A stretch of DNA of 38,583 bases from Streptomyces bobili. GTDB lineage: Bacteria > Actinomycetota > Actinomycetes > Streptomycetales > Streptomycetaceae. Position numbers and translations under genes: made by a program. Position 1 is the first letter of the stretch. Every line of letters starts with the position of its first letter. Of the stretch, positions 33,266 to 38,583 are shown one piece after another. Below the pieces are notes generated by a model. The model saw only the letters and a program-made list of their open reading frames with translations. It was not told the DNA's origin and did not search any database. The DNA lies in the NCBI RefSeq assembly GCF_002154575.1, contig NZ_MUBA01000119.1:226-38808 (forward strand), given 5' to 3'.

Positions 33266-34105
33266 CTACTCGTCGAGGAACTGAATGGCGTGCTTCAGGA
33301 ACCGCTCGGGGTACTGGAACTGCGCTCCATGCCCGGCGTCGGGGTAGATCAGCAGTTGGGCGTTGGGGATGTTCTGGGCGAGGTGCCAGGAGTTGATCGA
33401 GGCGATCATCACGTCGTTCTCGCCGTTGAGGACCAGCGTCGGCTGGGTGATCGCGTTCAGGTGGGCGTAGGGGTTCTCGCCCGGCAGCGGTTCCGCGTAG
33501 GCGACGGTCGCTTCGAACTGCGCCTGTGCGACCTCGGGCGAGCTCGGCGGGTCCTGGTCGGCCCGCTGGTGGCGGCGCTCCCAGAAGGCCTTGCCCGCTT
33601 GCTTCGCGGCTTCCGAGCGGCCGAAGAACAGGAAGAGGAAGTCCTCCAGGGTGGGGACCGGGTTGAGGGCGTACTGAGGCACCTGGGGGTCACTTGTCGG
33701 GTCCCCGCCGCGGAGGCCGGTGCCGAGCAGGAGGAGCTTGCGCACCAGCTGGGGGTGGCGCAGCGTGACCTCCTGCGCCTGGAAACCGCCGAGCGAGAAG
33801 CCGAGCAGGTCGACCTGCTCCAGCCCCAGCGCCCGAATGACCGCGGCGATGTCGTCGGCCATGTCCTCGATCCGGTTACGCGGCGTGCCCGATGACGAGG
33901 CGACGCCGCGGCCGTTGAACAGGATGACCTCCCGGCCTTCGGCCAGGCCGTCGGTGAGCAGCGGGTCCCAGTTGTCCATCCCTCCGCGGAAGTGCTGGAC
34001 CAGGAAGATCGGGACGCCCGAGGGCTTACCCCAGCGGCGGTAGGCGAATCGGTCGCCGTCGACCTCGATGTACTGAGTCGGTGCGGTCACATGTGTGTCA
34101 GTCAT
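33266..34105 (-). CDS. Alpha/beta hydrolase 3
   Basis: A 279-residue alpha/beta hydrolase related to hydrolases 1 and 2. FLVQHFRGGMDNWDPLLTDG is the oxyanion region with the family NWDP motif, VILFNGRGVASSSGTP follows, GFSLGG is the nucleophile elbow, NGENDVMI the acid segment and DAGHGAQFQYPE the catalytic histidine. The start is ATG 34105 (MTDTHVTAP) with AAAGG upstream; the frame is open to 34186 without similarity. It is divergent from the TetR at 34242, with two perfect palindromes between. In combination with the flanking OYE and crotonase it may hydrolyse an ester or lactone intermediate. Confidence 0.88.
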   Translation of the reverse strand: MTDTHVTAPTQYIEVDGDRFAYRRWGKPSGVPIFLVQHFRGGMDNWDPLLTDGLAEGREVILFNGRGVASSSGTPRNRIEDMADDIAAVIRALGLEQVDLLGFSLGGFQAQEVTLRHPQLVRKLLLLGTGLRGGDPTSDPQVPQYALNPVPTLEDFLFLFFGRSEAAKQAGKAFWERRHQRADQDPPSSPEVAQAQFEATVAYAEPLPGENPYAHLNAITQPTLVLNGENDVMIASINSWHLAQNIPNAQLLIYPDAGHGAQFQYPERFLKHAIQFLDE

Positions 34106-34137
34106 GGCCTGGGCCTTTCTGGAGGGGTGAGCAATAC

Positions 34138-34150
34138 GATGACGGTCATC
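34138..34150. promoter_or_regulatory. Palindrome GATGAC-G-GTCATC
   Basis: A perfect 13-base palindrome 33-45 bases upstream of the hydrolase-3 ATG. A second, related palindrome lies at 34172-34187. It is a probable operator for the divergent TetR protein. Confidence 0.55.
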
Positions 34151-34171
34151 ATCTAAAAAGTCAAGGCCTTT

Positions 34172-34187
34172 GATGTCGATCGACATC
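34172..34187. promoter_or_regulatory. Palindrome GATGTCGATCGACATC
   Basis: A perfect 16-base palindrome 55-70 bases upstream of the TetR ATG at 34242. It probably mediates autoregulation. It is unrelated to the ATTACG-type sites, so this TetR protein likely has its own specificity. Confidence 0.6.
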
Positions 34188-34241
34188 TATGTATGCTGGA
34201 CCGTCGAGCGTCGAGCGTCGACCGAGGAAGGGACGGCTGAC

Positions 34242-34850
34242 ATGCGGGTCACCAAGGCACAGGCAGAGCAGAACCGTGCCCACATCGTCGCGACAGCCTC
34301 CAGGCTGTTCCGTGAGCGCGGCTATGACGGTGTCGGCGTGGCAGAACTGATGGCAGCCGCCGGGTTCACCCATGGCGGGTTCTACAAGCACTTCCGCTCC
34401 AAGGCCGACCTGATGGCCGAAGCGTCCGCGAGCGGGCTCTCACAGACCGTGGCACGGACAGAAGGTGTGGACGCCGCCGAGTTCGTCGAGCGCTACGTCT
34501 CGCGGGAGCATCGCGACGGGCGCGGTGACGGCTGCACCATCGCGGCCCTCGGCGGCGACGCCGCACGTCAGCCGGTGGACATCAAAACAGAGTTCGCAGC
34601 CGGAATCGAGAACCTGCTGACGGCCCTTCAGGCTCAGAGTGATACGCCGGGGGATGCGGACCAGCGCGCGGCCCGCACGATGGTGATCGACATGCTCGCC
34701 CACTCGGTCGGCGCGGTCATGTTGTCGCGGGCATGCCCGGACGGTTCTCCGCTGGCGGACGAAATCCTTGATGTCTGCCGCAAGGAGATTCTCGCCTCGC
34801 TGGCGCACGGCAGCAGCGATCAGCCGGCAGCACTGGGCCCAGAAGCCTGA
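34242..34850 (+). CDS. TetR-family regulator (cassette 3)
   Basis: A 202-residue regulator starting MRVTKAQAEQNRAHIVATAS. The HTH segment is FTHGGFYKHFRSKADLMAEA. YVSREHRDGRGDGCTIAALGGD shows it belongs to the same broad group as the two TetR paralogues at 25357 and 29358, but it is clearly more distant and its recognition helix differs. The ATG at 34242 fits the family N-terminus, with GAGGAAGGG upstream. It is divergent from hydrolase 3, and its operators are probably the two palindromes at 34138 and 34172. A short GTCGAGC triplet repeat (34203-34222) lies in its leader. Confidence 0.9.
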   Translation: MRVTKAQAEQNRAHIVATASRLFRERGYDGVGVAELMAAAGFTHGGFYKHFRSKADLMAEASASGLSQTVARTEGVDAAEFVERYVSREHRDGRGDGCTIAALGGDAARQPVDIKTEFAAGIENLLTALQAQSDTPGDADQRAARTMVIDMLAHSVGAVMLSRACPDGSPLADEILDVCRKEILASLAHGSSDQPAALGPEA

Positions 34851-35253
34851 CCGCAGTCGACCGACGCAGGGCCGACCACCCGAGAGTCAGACACTGACGC
34901 AAAAGCCTGCGATTTCGAGCCGTTGGTGCGGCATTGCAGCAGAAGCCCTCTCAACGGATGGTCTGCGCCGCTGCCGAGAGCTGTTCATGTGCCGTCGGCG
35001 AAGTCACGGCACCGGACGCGAGAACGGTCGGTCCACTTGCACGGGACGACGGTGGGGGATTGGCCGTCGCGTTTTCCGTGTTCGGACCCCCGTGGGTGCG
35101 GCCGGGCCCTCCAGCCGGGAGAGCCGGCGGCCGGGCTGCCGTTGAGACGTGCCCGGCCGCCGTGGGAACCCTGATGGGTGGGGGATGGAAGCTGCCCGGG
35201 GTGTTGCGGCGCCTACGGGCGCCCTTTGGGGCGCTGCGGTCGGTCGTGGGTGA
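34851..35253. other. Gap with no assignable gene
   Basis: Between TetR cassette 3 and the crotonase stop I see only non-coding-looking frames. GCGCCC-TTTG-GGGCGC at 35219-35234 is a short hairpin that may terminate the crotonase transcript. Confidence 0.35.
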
Positions 35254-36084
35254 TCAGAGGGCTTCGCTGACCCGGCCGATGTACTCGCCCAGCTGGTACT
35301 CGACGTCGAGGCCCTTTTCGGCGGCCAGTGCGCCGAGCCCGACCGCACGCGCGGCGAATCCCGGCTGCGTCAGGGTGCCCGCGAACTCGCCGAAGGAGGC
35401 GACCAGGTGGGCGTCCGGCGGCAGTGTCGCCCGGTTGACCTGGGACTTGGCGGTCGCCAGTGCCTGCCGGTCGAAGGAGGCGAGGCGGGCGACGGTCGCG
35501 TCGACGAAGGCGTCGAGTTCCGCGTCGGGCAGGGTTCGGGTGACCCATCCCCAGCGTTCGGCCAGGTCGGCGTCGTAGTCGGCACTGCCGAGGATGGCCT
35601 CGAGCGCCCGGTCGCGGCCGATCGAACGGGGGAGTCGCTCGGCTCCCCCTCCGCCGGGGACGAGGCCGAGGCCGACCTCGGGCTGGCCGAAGAACGCCTT
35701 CTCGCGGCTGGCGTAGCGCAGGTCGCAGGCCAGGGCCAGCTCGTTGCCGGCGCCGCGCGTACGGCCCCGGATGGCCGCGATGCTGACAAACGGAGCCTTG
35801 CTCAGCCGCAGGACCATGTCGGTCCACAACGGGTTGTCGTCCTCGTGCTCGGGCGCGGGGAGGTCGGCGGCCGCGGTGGCGTCGAAGTGGTTGATGAAGA
35901 AGTCGGGAAGTTCGCTGGCGAAGACGACGACCTGGATGTCCGGGTCGTTCTCCAGCTCCGAGACGATCTTGTGCAGCGTCACGATGGACTCGGGGATCAC
36001 CAGGTTCACGGGGGGATTCGAGAACGTGATCCTGGCGGTCCGCGGGGTCGTCCGCTCCAGGCGGATCGTGCTGGGCTGGCTCAT
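35254..36084 (-). CDS. Enoyl-CoA hydratase/isomerase-family protein
   Basis: A 276-residue crotonase. IAAIRGRTRGAGNELALACDLRYA is the CoA/oxyanion segment. GQPEVGLGLVPGGGGAERL and RALEAILGS contain glutamates at both positions equivalent to E144 and E164 of rat hydratase, unlike the crotonase at 4248. It probably hydrates an enoyl-CoA. The ATG at 36084 gives MSQPSTIRLERTTPRTARITF; the frame continues upstream without similarity. The upstream region has a regulon site ATTACGTTCGTAAT at 36292. It is the likely partner of the acyl-CoA ligase at 30117 and of the SDR at 36464. Confidence 0.92.
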   Translation of the reverse strand: MSQPSTIRLERTTPRTARITFSNPPVNLVIPESIVTLHKIVSELENDPDIQVVVFASELPDFFINHFDATAAADLPAPEHEDDNPLWTDMVLRLSKAPFVSIAAIRGRTRGAGNELALACDLRYASREKAFFGQPEVGLGLVPGGGGAERLPRSIGRDRALEAILGSADYDADLAERWGWVTRTLPDAELDAFVDATVARLASFDRQALATAKSQVNRATLPPDAHLVASFGEFAGTLTQPGFAARAVGLGALAAEKGLDVEYQLGEYIGRVSEAL

Positions 36085-36291
36085 GGCGTGGTTTCCATTT
36101 CCTGAGGGGTTGGGCTTGCGTGGCCGTGATCGCGTTCGGCGACCACGGAGCTGTTGCGCCTGGTGGGGTGCGGGTGTCGCCGACTTGTCACTCGGAGCTG
36201 CATCGGCTGGGTCGGCCCCGCCTGCACTTGTGCGGCATGGTGTGGGCTCCGTTCGTTCGAGCTGATGGCGAGCCGGCGCCTGCCCATTTAC

Positions 36292-36305
36292 ATTACGTTC
36301 GTAAT
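36292..36305. promoter_or_regulatory. Regulon site ATTACGTTCGTAAT, crotonase upstream region
   Basis: Both 6-base arms are perfect. It lies about 210 bases upstream of the crotonase ATG, in the 379-base gap after the SDR stop. Nothing else in that gap looks like a gene. Confidence 0.7.
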
Positions 36306-36463
36306 GCAATAGGCCCGGAAACGCTCAGCAGGCAAGACCCGACACGCGGGGGAACCGTCGGCGGTCGTGTTGCACGTATGGCCGACCGACTAACCGTAGA
36401 TGCTGTGCCGTGGCGTTCCCTTGCGGACGTGCCTGGCGGTTGGCCCGTGGGGGTGGGTGCTCC

Positions 36464-37162
36464 TCAGGGGAGCTGCGGGTAGAGCACCGAGATGCCCCCG
36501 GACAGTGCTGCCTGTGCCTGGCGGGCGGCGTTGTCGGCGAGGATCTCGTAGGCGCCGGAGGCGATGCCGTCCACGGCGATGCGCGCGATGTCGGTGGGGT
36601 CGGACTTGGCCGCGTCGACGGTTCGGACCATGTCGGTGTCCATGTAGCCGACATGCAGAGCGGCGACGCGGATGCCCTGGTCGGCGAGCTGCAGGCGCAG
36701 GGTGTTGGTGAGCGACCACTCTGCGGATTTGGCGGCGCAGTAGGCGCCGAACTCGGGGTAGCTGACCCAGGACAGGCCGGACAGGACGTTCAGCATGGCC
36801 CCGCCGCCGTTGGCCGCGATCTGGGGTGCGAAGGCGCGGGCCACCGTCAGGGTGCCGAGGTAGTGGGTGTTCATCTCCAGGCGGATGTCGTCCAGGTCGG
36901 CGGTGAGCAGGTCGGCGCCGGTGGAGGAGCCCGCGTTGTTGACCAGGATCGTCACGTCGCCGGTGGCAGCGGCGGCGGCCGCGACGGAGTCGGGGTCGGT
37001 GATGTCGAGTGCGATCGGCTTGGCGCCGGGCAGGTTGACCTGGTCGGGGTTGCGGGCGCCTGCGTAGACGGTGGCGCCGCGGCTGAGCAGTTCGGTGGCG
37101 AGGGCCCGGCCGAAGCCCCGGTTGGCTCCGGTGACGAGGGCGGTGCCGGTGGAGAGGTCCAT
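36464..37162 (-). CDS. Short-chain dehydrogenase/reductase
   Basis: A 232-residue classical SDR. TGANRGFGRALATELLSRG is the cofactor motif, ILVNNAGSSTGADLL follows, and NVLSGLSWVSYPEFGAYCAAK holds the catalytic serine and YxxxK. The ATG at 37162 gives MDLSTGTALVTGANRGFG, the normal N-terminus; the longer frame reads through the operator region. The upstream ATTACGATCGTAAT site (37238) makes it a member of the same regulon as the OYE and crotonase. It could oxidise the hydroxyacyl product of the crotonase or reduce a ketone; this is inference. Confidence 0.92.
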   Translation of the reverse strand: MDLSTGTALVTGANRGFGRALATELLSRGATVYAGARNPDQVNLPGAKPIALDITDPDSVAAAAAATGDVTILVNNAGSSTGADLLTADLDDIRLEMNTHYLGTLTVARAFAPQIAANGGGAMLNVLSGLSWVSYPEFGAYCAAKSAEWSLTNTLRLQLADQGIRVAALHVGYMDTDMVRTVDAAKSDPTDIARIAVDGIASGAYEILADNAARQAQAALSGGISVLYPQLP

Positions 37163-37237
37163 GAAGGTTCCCGGTGGAGTGGAGAGGCGGTGACCAGAGC
37201 ACGGATGGCGTGGCCCGATGCGGCCCAGGTCCATTAA

Positions 37238-37251
37238 ATTACGATCGTAAT
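37238..37251. promoter_or_regulatory. Regulon site ATTACGATCGTAAT, SDR promoter
   Basis: A perfect 14-base palindrome 76-89 bases upstream of the SDR ATG, preceded by ATTAA as at the OYE promoter. Confidence 0.75.
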
Positions 37252-37676
37252 AGTAAGCAGGCTGAGTCAGTGATCGCAACCGATCCGCCCGGTGAACGAC
37301 GCTGCGCCAGGCACCTTGGCCGGAGCACCGTCAAGGAGACAGGCGAGTGGTGCCCTAGATCCGCCGCGCTCTACCGCGACATAGGGGACCCGGGCAAGGC
37401 GCCCACCGAGCCCGTGGCGGACCTGACCCTCAATCCGGGGAACGTCTGTACGTGCGTGCCGCGAGGCCTGTGGCACGCGGCCTCCGCCGATCAGGGCACC
37501 GCTCCCTGCCAGACATTCACGGTGAGGCAGCCGCCGGCCTTGGCCGCTGAAGCCGCGGGTGATGGCACCGGCGCCGCTACACGGCGGAGAGCTCCCCGGC
37601 ATGGTCGACCAGGAGCTCGCCGACCTCATCCGGCCGGGCCTGACCCCGCACAGGCGTGTGTTCTGGGGGTCGCGTC
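37252..37676. other. Gap with no assignable gene
   Basis: No family-like frame is visible between the SDR promoter and the phosphotransferase remnant. Weak frames on both strands lack start signals. Confidence 0.35.
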
Positions 37677-37971
37677 ATGCCCAGGAGTGACGGACTTCTG
37701 GCCGCCTCGGGTGCGCCACACTGGAGGGAGGCGGCCGATGCCGTCGCTTCAACCCTCCCTGACCGCCGCCAAGTTGCGGGAGTGGAGAAGGTGGCGTCCG
37801 TCGACACCGACCGCATCGCCGTACGTCAGCAGTACGTGGACGAGCGATCCCCCGAGTTCGTGGGCAATCCGGGCCCCGGCCGTGACCTGCTAGACAGCCG
37901 CCCACTCCGACCTGCACTGGGCTAAGGTCACCGCGCCACTGAGGATTCTCGACTGGGAGGGCTGGGGCCTA
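37677..37971 (+). pseudogene. Aminoglycoside-phosphotransferase-like kinase remnant
   Basis: One plus-strand frame reads KVASVDTDRIAVRQQYVDER. After a shift, another reads HSDLHWAKVTAPLRILDWEGWG (37903-37968). The second matches the HxDxxxxN and LDWEGWG metal/catalytic motifs of the APH-type kinase family, but the asparagine is replaced by lysine. The two parts are in different frames with a TAG between. It is an inactivated gene close to the telomere. Confidence 0.6.
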
Positions 37972-38172
37972 CTCGCTGCTCCAGGAAGAACGTCGCAGCC
38001 TGCGTCCGCCGGCGCCGTCCGAAGCCCGGACCTCCTCCACGGAGCCCGGGTCACGCACATCGGGCCAGGCCCGCGGATCCATCTGCGCGACCTCCACGAG
38101 CGACAGTTGCAACCGCGCAGGTGACTCCGCTGTGAACTGCCCGAGCCAAACTGACTCGATATCAGGCCGCAT
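37969..38172 (-). CDS. Doubtful small hypothetical protein (67 aa)
   Basis: The minus-strand frame from ATG 38172 encodes RPDIESVWLGQFTAESPARL then QLSLVEVAQMDPRAWPDVRD. AAAGG lies 4 bases upstream. Composition is protein-like but no family is recognised and third-position bias is modest. The frame is open further upstream into the hairpin region. It may be a chance ORF. Confidence 0.3.
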   Translation of the reverse strand: MRPDIESVWLGQFTAESPARLQLSLVEVAQMDPRAWPDVRDPGSVEEVRASDGAGGRRLRRSSWSSE

Positions 38173-38355
38173 GACCTTTAGAGGGGGAAGGCAACATCTC
38201 AGATACTCCATAGTTTTTTTGCTTCCATCAGGGGGCATGGGGAGTGCCCGGCAGGTCCGGTCCCGCAGGAGAACGGGTTGAACTGCTCCTTCCCTCTCCA
38301 GACCGGGGCCTGCCTCACAGGAGCCACGCGGCACACCCTCACCTGCTTGCCAGCC

Positions 38356-38582
38356 AGTGGACGGCCGCGGAGCGGACGTCCACTCAGATACCTTAGCTAC
38401 AAGGCAAGTTGCAGATTTCGAACAGAGCTGAGGGAGCGTGGAGAGCGGAGCGCGGAGCGATCGGCTCTCCACGCTCCTGACACCCATTCAGTGATCCACG
38501 GAGTGGATCACCTCCAACCCCCGCGGAGCGGGGGTTGGGCTCCCGCCGCGTAGCGGCGGCGCGTCGTGTCTGCGGAGCAGAC
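38356..38582. repeat. Telomere-like array of GNA-triloop hairpins at the right end
   Basis: Six inverted repeats follow one another toward the window end. At 38356-38384, AGTGGACG and CGTCCACT surround a G-A mismatch and CCGC-GGA-GCGG. At 38433-38477 there are 14-bp arms enclosing CGC-GGA-GCG. At 38491-38511 the hairpin is GTGATCCAC-GGA-GTGGATCAC. At 38514-38538 there are 11-bp arms around GGA. At 38543-38559 the hairpin is CCGCCGC-GTA-GCGGCGG, and at 38568-38582 GTCTGC-GGA-GCAGAC. Streptomyces telomeres are known to carry tandem palindromes whose 3' strand folds into GNA-loop hairpins. The series here fits that, on the expected strand. The sequence differs from the archetypal telomere I remember, though hairpin four contains its CCCGCGGAGCGGG. 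The outermost palindrome may be missing from the contig. Confidence 0.8.
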
Positions 38583-38583
38583 C

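Noticed and set aside
34203..34222. GTCGAGC triplet repeat as an iteron or origin element
   Set aside because: Only three short units, in a gene leader; no other origin features nearby.
38150..38350. Additional telomere palindromes further inward (for example GGGCA/TGCCC near 38240)
   Set aside because: Stems are 5 bases or fewer with larger loops and do not fit the GNA-loop pattern.

Overview
The window is high-GC DNA with Streptomyces-type features: strong third-position G/C bias, GTG and TTG starts, GGAGG-type ribosome binding sites, and a telomere-like right end. The left edge enters the C-terminal part of a helicase with 'helicase associated' repeats, a type known from Streptomyces linear plasmids and chromosome arms. 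The last ~230 bases form a series of hairpins, nearly all closed by GNA triloops, as on the 3' strand of Streptomyces telomeres. I infer the subtelomeric arm of a linear chromosome or large linear plasmid, with the contig ending in or very near the telomere.

Between these ends lies about 35 kb of accessory metabolism built from small modules. Left block (1.8-13.4 kb): an acyl-CoA ligase/hydrolase/crotonase operon with a divergent TetR regulator and a nearby SDR; a MarR regulator downstream of an acyl-CoA dehydrogenase; an HSDL2-like SDR; and a PrpE-type propionyl-CoA synthetase. Middle block (13.5-22.7 kb): an HSL-type esterase; a quinone-oxidoreductase-like MDR with a divergent HxlR regulator; a CGNR regulator divergent from a haloacetate-dehalogenase-like hydrolase; a TetR divergent from a saccharopine-dehydrogenase-like reductase; and a lone dihydrolipoamide dehydrogenase. 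Right block (23.1-37.2 kb): an amidase, three related alpha/beta hydrolases each near a TetR gene, a second acyl-CoA ligase, an Old Yellow Enzyme, a second crotonase and a further SDR.

The modules are tied together by repeated operator sequences. A 14-bp element, ATTRYG-NN-CRYAAT, occurs with variations at eight places between 24.65 and 37.25 kb, upstream of nearly every gene of the right block except the third hydrolase/TetR pair. A 53-bp promoter block with CTGAGT-N12-ACTCAG precedes both the HxlR/MDR pair and the esterase. ATAAC-N3-GTTAT lies upstream of both the first TetR and the neighbouring SDR. Together the genes suggest an inducible island that takes up or detoxifies an unsaturated carbonyl, ester, amide or acid compound and feeds it through CoA activation and beta-oxidation-like steps. 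The actual substrate cannot be read from the sequence.

The gaps between modules hold remnants of other genes: TetR and esterase C-termini, PaaI thioesterase, crotonase, MFS transporter, GH3 beta-glucosidase, SDR N-terminus, phosphotransferase, and a copied 3' end of the saccharopine-dehydrogenase-like gene. This is the decayed, rearranged texture expected near a linear replicon end. I saw no tRNA, rRNA, CRISPR array, or intact transposase.
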